From NCBI RefSeq assembly GCF_900188115.1, contig NZ_FZNW01000019.1, forward strand, positions 42,600-106,599: a stretch of 64,000 nt of DNA, given 5' to 3'. Positions 25,993-33,788 of the stretch are shown here, piece by piece (position 1 is the stretch's first letter; each line of letters opens with the position of its first letter). The position numbers and the translations under genes were made by a program. This DNA is from Haloechinothrix alba (GTDB lineage: Bacteria > Actinomycetota > Actinomycetes > Mycobacteriales > Pseudonocardiaceae). The notes under the pieces were generated by a model, which had not been told where the DNA came from, did not search any database, and saw only the letters and a program-made list of their open reading frames with translations.

Positions 25993-26625
25993 ATGGACCG
26001 GCGCAAGGAACGGACGGTCGCCGCGCTGTTGCGTGCGGCTGAGGAGGTTTTTCGCGAACGCTCAGCCGATGACGTGACCGTCGAGGAGCTCGCCGAACGG
26101 GCGGGCGTTGCCGTGGGGTCCATCTACAACCACTTCGGCTCCAAGGCGGGATTGCAAGCTGCCGTCGTCGAGCACGCACTGCAGGCCGACCGCGACTTCA
26201 TGGACCGCGCGTACGCTGCCGGCACGACTCCGCTCGAACGGATCTACGCTGCCGCCGAGGAGTATCTCGCGTTCTACCTGGCCTACCCCGACTATTTCCG
26301 GATGCTGGCCTTCCCCAACAGTCCCGGTCAGTATCAGGCTGGGCAGGAACTAGCCGACCGGCTTGCCCGGTCCGTGGATGAGCAGAACAAGCGGCTTGTC
26401 GCGGCGTTGCGCCAGGGCATCGAAGCCGGTGAGCTACGCGAGGTCGACCCGGAGGAGGTCGCCACCGTTCTGTGGGCTGCCTGGAACGGCATCATCAGTC
26501 TCGGCTGGCGCCCGGACCGCCTACGGCACGACGAAGCGCAGTTGCGACAGCTGCTCCGGGTTGCCACGGATGTCGTCGGTGACGGCCTGCTGGTCGGCGA
26601 CCAGCAGAGCAGCTCCGGCCGGTGA
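25993..26625 (+). CDS. TetR/AcrR family transcriptional regulator
   Basis: This 210-residue repressor has the N-terminal TetR helix-turn-helix (residues 5-52: RTVAALLRAAEEVFRE, TVEELAERAGVAVGSIYNHFGSKAGL) and a helical ligand domain. It is divergent from the operon at 25866-23629. The pair of TTGCAAC operators between them makes it the probable local repressor. A conserved YPDYFRMLAFP in the ligand domain resembles regulators of fatty-acid or aromatic efflux or degradation genes, but the ligand is unknown. GAAGGG precedes the ATG. Confidence 0.92.
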   Translation: MDRRKERTVAALLRAAEEVFRERSADDVTVEELAERAGVAVGSIYNHFGSKAGLQAAVVEHALQADRDFMDRAYAAGTTPLERIYAAAEEYLAFYLAYPDYFRMLAFPNSPGQYQAGQELADRLARSVDEQNKRLVAALRQGIEAGELREVDPEEVATVLWAAWNGIISLGWRPDRLRHDEAQLRQLLRVATDVVGDGLLVGDQQSSSGR

Positions 26626-26720
26626 TCTGTTCGACAGTGGGGAAGTGGTGGTGACGGCGGCGCAGCCGAACTCGAGACGCGAACCTTCGCCCGGTCTCGA
26701 CCACCGGATCCGCCTCGGGA

Positions 26721-26747
26721 TGTCACAACACGGCCGCCTGCGGTGTC
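26721..26747 (+). promoter_or_regulatory. ECF41-type sigma-factor promoter
   Basis: TGTCACA (26721-26727) is followed after exactly 16 bases by TGTC (26744-26747), one base off the published ECF41 consensus TGTCACA-N16-CGTC. It lies upstream of the decarboxylase-like gene that overlaps the ECF41 sigma gene, so the sigma factor probably autoregulates this operon. Confidence 0.75.
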
Positions 26748-26779
26748 TGTATGTCGAAGCCGCGACGACAGGAGGCGAC

Positions 26780-27370
26780 ATGGCCAGCACACCCCGGATC
26801 CCCGAAGCCGAGATCACCGGCGTATACGGCGCACTGATCAAGAGGTTCAGCAGGAAGATGTTCGGCGAGGTGCCCGAAGCCGTCGGAGTGATGTGGCACA
26901 ACCTACCGGTGCTCAAGGACAGCATGGGCCTGGGCCGGAAGGCTGCCAAGTGGAAGGAGTGCGACAAGAACCTGAAGTCCTACGCCCACATGGCGGTGGC
27001 ATCCCTGATCGGCTGCTCGTTCTGCCTCGACCTGGGATACTTCCAGGCGCACAACGAGGGGCTCGACGAGAGCAAGGCCCGGGAGGTGCCGCGCTGGCGG
27101 GAATCGCAGGTCTTCACGCCGCTGGAACGCGACGTGATGGAGTATGCCGAGGCGATGAGCCAGACGCCGCCGACCGTCACCGACGAGCTCGCTGCCCGCC
27201 TGCTCGAGCAGCTCGGCGCCCCGGCCATGGTCGAGCTCACCGCGTTCGCCGCCATGGCGAACCAGATGGCGCGCACGAATGTCGCTCTCGGCATCGAGGC
27301 CCAGGGCTTCGCGTCGTCCTGCGGCCTGCCGCCCCTTGCGCAGCCGAGCGACGTAGCCTCGCAGGCATGA
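26780..27370 (+). CDS. Carboxymuconolactone-decarboxylase/AhpD-like protein
   Basis: This 196-residue helical protein has the AhpD-type CxxC in GCSFCLDLGYFQAHN (about residues 78-92), with ALERDVMEYAEAMSQTPP-like helices and an AFAAMANQMARTNVALG end. Proteins with this motif are thiol-dependent peroxide- or hydroperoxide-handling enzymes. A strong AGGAGG precedes the ATG. The stop overlaps the ECF41 sigma gene as ATGA. This is the C of the COE genes (carboxymuconolactone decarboxylase, oxidoreductase, epimerase) regulated by ECF41 factors. Confidence 0.88.
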   Translation: MASTPRIPEAEITGVYGALIKRFSRKMFGEVPEAVGVMWHNLPVLKDSMGLGRKAAKWKECDKNLKSYAHMAVASLIGCSFCLDLGYFQAHNEGLDESKAREVPRWRESQVFTPLERDVMEYAEAMSQTPPTVTDELAARLLEQLGAPAMVELTAFAAMANQMARTNVALGIEAQGFASSCGLPPLAQPSDVASQA

Positions 27371-28242
27371 GCGACGACCCGTTCGTCACCCACCGCAGCC
27401 TGCTGTTCACGGTCGCCTACGAGATGCTCGGCTCAGCCTCCGACGCCGAGGACGTCGTGCAGGAAGCGTGGCTGCGCTGGGCGGACATCGACCGGACCGA
27501 GGTGCGCGACCCGCGGGCCTACCTGGTCCGGACCGTGACCCGGCAGGCGCTCAACCGGCTCCGCACCCTGGTGCGGCAGCGGGAGGAGTACGTCGGGGAG
27601 TGGTTGCCCGAACCGCTGCGAACCAGTCCCGATGTGGCTGAGGACGTCGAGCTCGCCGAGAACGTCTCGATCGCGATGCTCACGGTGCTGGAGTCGCTCG
27701 GCCCGACGGAGCGGGCCGTGTTCGTGCTGCGGGAGGTGTTCGAGGCGCCGTACGAGGAGATCGCCTACGCACTCGAGAAGTCCCCGGCGGCGGTTCGCCA
27801 GACTGCCCACCGGGCGCGGGAGCACGTCGCGGCCCGCAGGCCCCGCATGGAGGTGAGCCGCGCCGAGCAACACGCCGCTGTGGAGCGGTTCCGCTCGGCG
27901 GTCCTGACCGGCGACCTGCAAGGCCTTCTCGAGGTGCTCGCGCCCGACGTGGTGCTGGTCGCCGACGGCGGTGGGCTGGTGCCGGCGATCCCACGGCCGA
28001 TCGAGGGCGCGGAGCGCGTGGCCCGCATGCTCGCCGGCTTCGCCAGGGTCGCTCCCGAGGCCCGCGTCGGGACCGTGTGGCTCAACGGTGCACCAGCACT
28101 CCGGGTCGACATCGACGGTGAGCTCAACGCAGCGATCAGCCTGGCCTTCGACGCGGGGCGGGTCACCCGTATCTACGGGATCCGCAACCCGCACAAACTC
28201 GCCCGGCTCGGGACAAGCATGCGACTGAGCCGGACCTGCTGA
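27367..28242 (+). CDS. ECF41-family sigma factor with fused SnoaL-like regulatory domain
   Basis: This 291-residue protein has sigma region 2 (DAEDVVQEAWLRW, ARAYLVRTVTR-like) and region 4 (GPTERAVFVLREVFEAPYEEIAYAL, residues about 115-150). A roughly 100-residue C-terminal SnoaL-like domain carries the ECF41 landmarks WLPEP (about 78), DGGG (about 200) and NPHKL (about 277; usually NPDKL). In ECF41 factors the extension controls activity in place of an anti-sigma factor. It is translationally coupled to the AhpD-like gene and has a matching promoter upstream. Stress signal is unknown, probably oxidative or cell-envelope related. Confidence 0.93.
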   Translation: MSDDPFVTHRSLLFTVAYEMLGSASDAEDVVQEAWLRWADIDRTEVRDPRAYLVRTVTRQALNRLRTLVRQREEYVGEWLPEPLRTSPDVAEDVELAENVSIAMLTVLESLGPTERAVFVLREVFEAPYEEIAYALEKSPAAVRQTAHRAREHVAARRPRMEVSRAEQHAAVERFRSAVLTGDLQGLLEVLAPDVVLVADGGGLVPAIPRPIEGAERVARMLAGFARVAPEARVGTVWLNGAPALRVDIDGELNAAISLAFDAGRVTRIYGIRNPHKLARLGTSMRLSRTC

Positions 28243-28352
28243 GGCGACGGCTGCGTGGATGGGCCCGGCGCGCGCATCAACCGGCTGTACTGCGGCTCAG
28301 AGGGGAGCGGCGAGTGACCACATCGGATGCCATCCGCCGGACATTACTTAAC

Positions 28353-28366
28353 ATAATGTACATTAT
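28353..28366. promoter_or_regulatory. AT-rich 14-bp palindrome, operator-like
   Basis: ATAATGTACATTAT is a perfect dyad in an AT-rich patch (about 28341-28370) between the ECF41 gene and the small zinc-motif gene. A related inverted pair (ACATTA...TAATGT) overlaps it from 28341. It resembles a dimeric-regulator binding site. The remaining bases of 28243-28457 show no gene I trust. Confidence 0.4.
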
Positions 28367-28457
28367 CGGCGTCAGCGGGCAGTACGAGGAGAGCGGTCAC
28401 AACCTTCTGCCAGAACGTCACTGTGACGGTAACCCCGCCTCGTCCCGGACCGCCCGC

Positions 28458-28832
28458 TCAACGCAGCTGCTCGATTCCCTTGGCGGCTCGTGCCAGCTCG
28501 CCTGCCAGCTCGCGGAGATCCTCCGCAGGCGCGCGGTCGTCGGCCGCCGTCACGATGTCCTCGGCGGCACAGCGCAGCTGGAAAAGTCGATCCTGCAGTG
28601 CGGCGACCTCGGCGTGTGACAGCACGACGGCGTCCTCGGGCAACCCGCTGCGCTGCACGGCCATCCGGCGCTCGTACGCGCGCTGGCGGCAGGATTGGCC
28701 GCAGTACCGGCGCCTCCGCCCGATGCTGCCACCATCCGCGAGGCGCGCCCCGCACCATCCGCAGTACCGGACGTTCCCCTGCCCCGTGCTCAATTCGTCA
28801 CGTGACGAATTTTCGGTCATGATCGTGTCCAC
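28458..28832 (-). CDS. Small zinc-motif (treble-clef) protein with helical tail
   Basis: This frame of up to 124 residues has YCGWCGARLADGGSIGRRRRYCGQSCRQRAYERR (written in parts: CGWCGARLA, RRRRYCGQSCRQRAYER, about residues 24-57) with four cysteines in a CxxC...CxxxC array of an actinobacterial DNA-binding-like knuckle, then a helical segment to the end. The start is uncertain: ATG 28832 or the ATG at codon 5. A 20-bp palindrome lies in the first codons. The cysteine pattern and helical tail parallel the coiled-coil protein at 19712-20914. Function is unknown. Confidence 0.62.
   Translation of the reverse strand: MDTIMTENSSRDELSTGQGNVRYCGWCGARLADGGSIGRRRRYCGQSCRQRAYERRMAVQRSGLPEDAVVLSHAEVAALQDRLFQLRCAAEDIVTAADDRAPAEDLRELAGELARAAKGIEQLR
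28792..28811. promoter_or_regulatory. 20-bp perfect palindrome in the zinc-motif gene's 5' end
   Basis: The dyad AATTCGTCAC/GTGACGAATT is perfect over 20 bases and centred on CACGTG. It covers codons about 8-14 of the longest frame, or the promoter/leader if translation starts later. Its length fits an operator for a dimeric regulator, possibly autoregulation by the gene's own product. Confidence 0.5.
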
Positions 28833-28899
28833 GACGATGCACCATATACGGCCATCGGCTCGTTACCTCGCGGCCACGCCGGGCAGGCACACTATCAGT

Positions 28900-29688
28900 G
28901 TGAGTCGACGTCATCCGTACCTCGCAGTACCGGGCCACCGCGCCTTCGCTCATCGTGGCTGGCACATCGGCGACCTCGACGGCATGGAGAACTCCCTTGC
29001 GTCGTTCCGGCGTGCATCCGCCGAGGGCTACCGGTTCATCGAAACCGACGTTCAGGTCACAGCGGACGGCGTGGTGGTCGTGCACCATGACAGTGAGCTC
29101 GACCGGACCACCGACCGGAGCGGACAGGTGAGCTCGTTGCGCTGGGCCGAAGTGAGCCGGGCGCGCATCGGCGGCATCGAACCCGTCAGCAGGCTCGAGG
29201 ACGTACTCGAGGAGCTCCCGGAGGTCCTGTTCAACATCGACGTCAAGATCGATGCGGCCGTTGAGCCGTTCGTTCGTGTCATCGAACGCACTGGCGCGAT
29301 AGACCGGATCGGCGCCGCGGCGTTCTCCGGACGCAGGCTGGCCCGCCTGCGCCGCCTGGCAGGCCCGAAGCTCGCCACCGCGATGTCGCCGTGGTCCGTA
29401 CATACCCTGTGGAGTGAGTCACGGTTCCGTGCGGCCCGGCTGGGACGCCGGATCACCGGGCTGATGGCCCAGGTACCACCGAGCTACGGGCGGTTCGCGT
29501 TGCTCGACGAACGCTTCGTCCGCACAGCACACCGGTCCGGAGCGGAGGTACACGCTTGGACCATCAACACGCCGTTGCAGATGCGCCGGCTGCTCGACAT
29601 GGGCGTGAACGGTATCGTCACCGACCGGCCGGACCTCCTGCGCGCCGTTCTCCGCGAACGCGGGCTGTGGGCCTCGCCCGCCGGTTAG
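28900..29688 (+). CDS. Glycerophosphodiester phosphodiesterase (GDPD)
   Basis: This 262-residue TIM-barrel phosphodiesterase is predicted to release glycerol-3-phosphate from glycerophosphodiesters. Active-site motifs are FAHRGWHIGDLDGMENSLASFRRA (His-Arg, Glu; residues 15-38), FIETDVQVTADGVVVVHHDSELDRTTD (Glu-Asp and second His) and HAWTINTPLQMRRLLDMGVNGIVTDRPD near the C-terminus. No signal peptide is apparent, so it is cytoplasmic. GTG 28900 is preferred because the barrel starts soon after; CACACT lies 6 bases upstream. It is divergent from the zinc-motif gene. Confidence 0.93.
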   Translation: MSRRHPYLAVPGHRAFAHRGWHIGDLDGMENSLASFRRASAEGYRFIETDVQVTADGVVVVHHDSELDRTTDRSGQVSSLRWAEVSRARIGGIEPVSRLEDVLEELPEVLFNIDVKIDAAVEPFVRVIERTGAIDRIGAAAFSGRRLARLRRLAGPKLATAMSPWSVHTLWSESRFRAARLGRRITGLMAQVPPSYGRFALLDERFVRTAHRSGAEVHAWTINTPLQMRRLLDMGVNGIVTDRPDLLRAVLRERGLWASPAG

Positions 29689-29742
29689 GCGGCCCGGCCC
29701 CGTGCCCGCCGGGCATACGACGGGTGGCCTCGCCGGGCATCC

Positions 29743-30489
29743 TCAGTTCGGCGGCTCTCCCTCCCATGCCGCGCGCCACGTCTTGGGACCCAGCCGGCCG
29801 GAGTCGTTGATGCCGTTGGCGCGCTGCACAGCGAGTACTGCCTCCCGCGTCTTCTCGTAGTAGCATCCCGAACCCGTGAATACGTGATCGAAGTCGTATG
29901 CGTTCATCCGCAGCTGGAAGTCGCGTAGTGCAGCCGCGCAGTCTCCGTAGGCGTAGACCACTCCCGGCCATGGTGGCATGGTCTCCGGACCGGTGTCCGG
30001 TTCGTGGGGCGGGCGAGGCTCGGGTTGGGGCGCCTCGGGATCGCCGATATACACGGAGTCCTCATAGGACGGCACAACACCACTGCGCGCGTCGATGTCC
30101 TCACGCAGTTCGAGGAAACCCGCGCCCGCGCACTCCCACGGCTGCCACCCGCGCATCCGGTACAGGTACAGCGCGCGGTAGTCCTGTTCGGCCGGGCTGG
30201 CCCGATCAGGCCTGCCCTCTCCCCCGACACTGCGCCACGTCGACAGGTCGAACTGGTATGCGCCGTAGTACCCGTTGCCGGTATCGGCGCCGTAGCGGTC
30301 GCTGGACTCGCACATGCGCAGCTCGGCCCAGTCCGCATACGAGGGATCGGCCGCGGCCGGAACCACTGCCCCGGCACCGACACAGCCGAGGACGGCGGTA
30401 ACGGCGAACCCCCGAGCCAGTACCGCCGCACTGGCCGGAAATCGCCGCAGCGCCGGTAGAACCGTCATGATCGGCACGGTAGATATCAT
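29743..30489 (-). CDS. Secreted Rpf-like transglycosylase with C-terminal peptidoglycan-binding-like domain
   Basis: This 248-residue protein has a signal peptide (about 1-47, AVVPAAADP) and then an Rpf/transglycosylase domain (about 48-125). The catalytic Glu lies in WAELRMCESSDRYGADTGNGYYGAYQFDLSTWRSVGG, shown here only by its elements MCESS and YYGAYQF. An acidic/proline linker follows, and the C-terminus resembles a PG_binding_1 module (GDCAAALRDFQLRMNAY, AVQRANGINDSGRLGPKTW). It probably cleaves peptidoglycan to support growth or resuscitation. Start is ATG 30489 or ATG 30468. Confidence 0.85.
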   Translation of the reverse strand: MISTVPIMTVLPALRRFPASAAVLARGFAVTAVLGCVGAGAVVPAAADPSYADWAELRMCESSDRYGADTGNGYYGAYQFDLSTWRSVGGEGRPDRASPAEQDYRALYLYRMRGWQPWECAGAGFLELREDIDARSGVVPSYEDSVYIGDPEAPQPEPRPPHEPDTGPETMPPWPGVVYAYGDCAAALRDFQLRMNAYDFDHVFTGSGCYYEKTREAVLAVQRANGINDSGRLGPKTWRAAWEGEPPN

Positions 30490-30731
30490 TCACGTGAGCC
30501 ACAAGACACACACCAGCATCTTCAGCCTCAATTCCCACAGCCGGGTTACCCGTATCCGGCAATGATCAGGGGCGGACACACCCGGACAGCGAGGGAGCCG
30601 TACATGAGCCGGACAATGGTCCGCGCGTTCGACGTGATGTATCCAGCACCTCACCATCGGTCGTACGCTGCCATAACAGTCCCCCGTGTACGGGTGCGCC
30701 CTGCGCACCGGCGTCAGCAAGCTGAGGTGGT

Positions 30732-32156
30732 ATGACCAGTCACCAGAACGCGGCGGTACCGGCGGCCGATCCCGCCCGGCGCAGGCGCGAGCAGATCGGT
30801 TGGTACTTCTACGACTGGGCCAACCAGCCGTTCTTCACCACGGTCACCACCACGTTCGGGGCGGCCTACATCGGTGGGCTCGCCTCCGACTCGGCGCAGG
30901 CCGACACCGAGCGCAACGGGCCCGACCCGTGTGTCGACGCCGCCGGAAGCGCCAACAACCTCGTCTCCTGCGACATCGAGCTGCTGTTCCTCCAGCTCCC
31001 CGCGGGTGTGCTGTGGAACTACCTGGTCGCCACGGCCACCGTGATCCAGTTCTTGGTGCTTCCTGTCGCGGGCGCGATCACCGATCGCAGCCGCAACAAG
31101 AAGCTGCTCCTGGCGATCTTCGCGTTCACCGGCGCCACAGCCGTATCGATGATCGTCTTCGCCGCCGGAACCAACTGGCAGCTCGCCGCCGGGATGTACC
31201 TGATCGGCCAGGTCTCCTACGGCGGCTCCATCGTGGTCTACTACTCGTTCCTCGCCGAGGTCGCCTATGCCGATGAACGGGACACCGTCTCCACCCGGGG
31301 CTGGGCGATGGGGTATCTGGGCGGAGGCATCGCGCTGGCGCTGCAGCTCGTGCTCGTCCTCAACCACGACGCCGTCGGCCTGACGCAGACCGAGTCCGTA
31401 CGCCTGGCGTTTCTGAGCTCCGGCATCTGGTGGGCGGGCTTCACCCTCATCCCGCTGTTCCGTCTGAGGCAACACAGCGTCCCTCGCGCGGTCGAGCCGG
31501 GCCGATCGCCGCTGACCGCGGGATTCGTGGAGCTGGGCAAGACACTGCGCGGCGCCCTCGCGTTCCCGCTCACGCTGTGGTTCCTCGGCGCCTACCTCAT
31601 CTACAGCGACGGCATCTCCACGGTGGTCAGCGTGTCGGCGCAGTACGGCACCGAGCAACTCGGGTTCGAGCAGGACGTGCTCATCATCACCATCCTCGTG
31701 GTGCAGTTCCTCGCCTTCATCGGGGCACGCCTGCACGGCCTGGTCGCGGAACGTGCCGGAGCCAAGCGCACGATCATGACGAGCCTCCTGCTCTGGATCG
31801 GCGTGCTGGTGGCCGCTTACCACCTCGAACCAGGCAACGAACTGATGTTCTGGTCCGTGGCCGCCGCGATCGGCCTGGTACTCGGCGGGGTCATGGCGCT
31901 GTCCAGGTCGCTGTTCAGCCAGCTCATCCCCCCGGGCAAGGAGGCGCAGTACTTCGGCCTGTACCTGGTCACCGAGCGCGGAACACCCCAGTTCGGCACC
32001 GCGCTGTTCGGTCTGATCGCGCAAGCGTCGGGCTCATTCCGGCCCGCCATCATCGCCCTGGCCGTATTCTTCATCCTGGGCTTTCTGCTGTTGGCCTTCC
32101 TGCCCGTCCGCAGGGCCATCCGGGCCGCGGGCAACAGCGAGCCTGCCGTGGTGTGA
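30732..32156 (+). CDS. UMF1/Atg22-type MFS transporter
   Basis: This 474-residue membrane protein has about 12 hydrophobic segments. Signature pieces are REQIGWYFYDWANQPFFTTVTTTFGAAYIG (residues 18-47), LVLPVAGAITDRSRNKK (about 115), FSQLIPPGKEAQYFGLYLVTERGT (about 395) and SGSFRPAIIALAVFFILG at the end. These match UMF1 (Atg22-like) permeases, which in bacteria are thought to export amino acids or other small metabolites; substrate is unknown. It begins 243 bases after the secreted Rpf-like gene start on the opposite strand. Confidence 0.9.
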   Translation: MTSHQNAAVPAADPARRRREQIGWYFYDWANQPFFTTVTTTFGAAYIGGLASDSAQADTERNGPDPCVDAAGSANNLVSCDIELLFLQLPAGVLWNYLVATATVIQFLVLPVAGAITDRSRNKKLLLAIFAFTGATAVSMIVFAAGTNWQLAAGMYLIGQVSYGGSIVVYYSFLAEVAYADERDTVSTRGWAMGYLGGGIALALQLVLVLNHDAVGLTQTESVRLAFLSSGIWWAGFTLIPLFRLRQHSVPRAVEPGRSPLTAGFVELGKTLRGALAFPLTLWFLGAYLIYSDGISTVVSVSAQYGTEQLGFEQDVLIITILVVQFLAFIGARLHGLVAERAGAKRTIMTSLLLWIGVLVAAYHLEPGNELMFWSVAAAIGLVLGGVMALSRSLFSQLIPPGKEAQYFGLYLVTERGTPQFGTALFGLIAQASGSFRPAIIALAVFFILGFLLLAFLPVRRAIRAAGNSEPAVV

Positions 32157-32602
32157 GACCGCGCACCGGACCGGTAGAGACATTCCCCATCCGTGGACTT
32201 GCGACTACCGTTCGGACCCACAGGTTGATCACGTTACGTGACCAACCGTGCTCACTGGCGATCGATCACTGCACCGGAACCCGCACATGCATCGGCCGGT
32301 CGTAGCGGCGCCGTCGGCAACCGTTAACCTGCATGTGGGAGACCTGTGGGTCGGTGGTTCGCTTCCCCGAGGCGGCTCGCACGCGCGTGAGCAGCTCTGT
32401 GAACCAGCGACGCGCAGGTTCGCGGGGACAACGGCCGTCATGAGCCGGTGACAGCGATGTCTCCGTGGAGAGGAACTCCTCGAGCTCCGAGATACTGCGC
32501 ACCGGAGGCGGCACTGCTCCATCAGGGAACCCTGGGACGGCGCCGTTCGTTGCACAGTGTGAGCACCCTGTCGCTTGCCGAGCCGACCGAAAGGATCACA
32601 CT
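32157..32602. other. 446-base noncoding interval before rbpA
   Basis: No credible gene is visible here. It contains the palindrome TCACGT-T-ACGTGA (32229-32241) and the SigR-type promoter of rbpA near its end. Open frames crossing it have Arg/Ser-rich, low-quality translations. Confidence 0.6.
32526..32551 (+). promoter_or_regulatory. SigR/SigH-type promoter of rbpA
   Basis: GGAAC (32526-32530) is followed after exactly 18 bases by GTT (32549-32551), matching the actinobacterial redox-stress sigma consensus GGAAT-N18-GTT with one change. A start near 32558 would leave a leader of about 45 bases to the rbpA ATG. rbpA is a known SigR target in Streptomyces coelicolor, which supports the assignment. 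Confidence 0.65.
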
Positions 32603-32947
32603 ATGGCCGACCGCGTTCTCCGCGGTAGCAGGTTGGGGGCGGTCAGCTACGAGACTGATCGTGATCACGACCTCGCTCCGCGGCGTACCGTGCATTACGC
32701 CTGCCCCAAGGACCACAGCTTCGAAGTACCGTTCTCCGACGACGCCGAGATCCCGCAGACCTGGGAGTGCAGGCTGCACGGCACCGAGTCCGAGCTCATG
32801 GACGGCAGCCAGCAGGAGCAGAAGAAGGCCAAGCCGCCACGGACCCACTGGGACATGCTGCTCGAGCGCCGGTCCGTCCCCGAGCTGGAGGAGTTGCTCA
32901 ACGAGCGCCTCAACGAGCTGCAGGAGCGACGTAACCGCGGAACCTGA
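32603..32947 (+). CDS. rbpA: RNA polymerase-binding protein RbpA
   Basis: This 114-residue transcription factor binds RNA polymerase and housekeeping sigma, stabilising the open complex. The opening MADRVLRGSRLGAVSYETDRD and the core (RTVHYACPKDHSFEVPF, IPQTWECRLHG with Cys pair) are almost identical to known RbpA proteins. The basic linker and C-terminal sigma-interacting helices (KPPRTHWDMLLERRSVPELEELL) are present. The ATG at 32603 follows AAAGGA. It is followed by a 15-bp hairpin at 32982-33017. Confidence 0.97.
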   Translation: MADRVLRGSRLGAVSYETDRDHDLAPRRTVHYACPKDHSFEVPFSDDAEIPQTWECRLHGTESELMDGSQQEQKKAKPPRTHWDMLLERRSVPELEELLNERLNELQERRNRGT

Positions 32948-32981
32948 GATCACGCGGCCCGGCCACGCACTACTCGCCCGT

Positions 32982-33017
32982 GACGAGGGCCCCACCCGCT
33001 GCGGTGGGGCCCTCGTC
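32982..33017. terminator. rbpA/ppm1 bidirectional hairpin
   Basis: Perfect 15-bp arms 32982-32996 and 33003-33017 surround a 6-base loop between the rbpA stop (32947) and the ppm1 stop (33022) on the other strand. This fits a shared terminator for converging genes. Confidence 0.8.
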
Positions 33018-33021
33018 GTGT

Positions 33022-33780
33022 TCAGCCTCGAGGCCCGTTCCGGCGCGCCACTGCCGCGCGAAGCTGCCTGCCTCGATGGCGCAAGCCCCACGCTCCCACG
33101 TTGAGCACGGCCTCCCGCACGATCGAGCCGGTCATCTTGGAGTGGCCGACCTCCCGTTCGGTGAACGTGATGGGTACCTCGGCCACCGAGAACCCGGCAC
33201 GGATGGCACGCCAGGCGAGGTCGATCTGGAAGCAGTACCCCTGCGAGTCGGCCTCCTCGAGTGGGAGCGCGTCCAGCACCGCCCGGCGGTAAGCACGGTA
33301 ACCGGCGGTGATGTCCTTGATCCGCACCCCGAGCGCGAGCCGGGAGTACAGGTTGCCGCCCTTCGACAGCACCTTCCTGCGGCGCGGCCAGTTCACCACG
33401 CTGCCACCGGGGACGTAACGCGACCCGATGACGAGGTCGTGCTCGGTAACGGCAGCCAGGATGCGCGGCAGGTCCTCGGGGGCGTGCGAACCGTCCGCGT
33501 CCATCTCCACCAGCGTGCCGAACTCCCGCTCCAACCCCCAGCGGAACCCGGCGATGTAGGCGGCGCCGAGCCCGGCCTTGCCCTTCCTGTGCAGCACATG
33601 GACGCGATCGTCCCGCGAGGCGAGCTCCTCGGCGAGCGCGCCGGTACCGTCCGGGCTGCCGTCATCGACGACCAGCACGTGCGTGTCCGGCCGTACGCGG
33701 TGTAGCCGCGTCACCAACGACCCGATGTTGTCGCGCTCGTTGTAGGTCGGCACGACCACCAGCACAGCATTGTTGTCCAT
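33022..33780 (-). CDS. ppm1: Polyprenol monophosphomannose synthase
   Basis: This 252-residue GT2-family glycosyltransferase transfers mannose from GDP-mannose to polyprenyl phosphate. The product serves as mannose donor for lipoglycans (LM/LAM-type) and protein O-mannosylation. Motifs visible are [11 protein letters not shown], the nucleotide-binding [10 protein letters not shown] (about 38), [12 protein letters not shown] (metal-binding Asp, about 91) and [18 protein letters not shown]. No membrane anchor is present. It lies 8 bases after lnt. In M. tuberculosis the two are fused in one polypeptide, so this genome has the split arrangement. Confidence 0.93.
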   Translation of the reverse strand: MDNNAVLVVVPTYNERDNIGSLVTRLHRVRPDTHVLVVDDGSPDGTGALAEELASRDDRVHVLHRKGKAGLGAAYIAGFRWGLEREFGTLVEMDADGSHAPEDLPRILAAVTEHDLVIGSRYVPGGSVVNWPRRRKVLSKGGNLYSRLALGVRIKDITAGYRAYRRAVLDALPLEEADSQGYCFQIDLAWRAIRAGFSVAEVPITFTEREVGHSKMTGSIVREAVLNVGAWGLRHRGRQLRAAVARRNGPRG

Positions 33781-33788
33781 CGCCGGGG

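Noticed and set aside
28314..28619. Plus-strand frame of 101 codons from GTG 28314
   Set aside because: It overlaps the zinc-motif gene antisense, and its second half is low quality; the AT-rich palindrome lies in its start region.
32448..32602. N-terminal extension of RbpA (upstream in-frame ATG at 32465)
   Set aside because: The added residues are not RbpA-like, and AAAGGA precedes ATG 32603, which matches the family start; the SigR-type promoter lies inside the extension.
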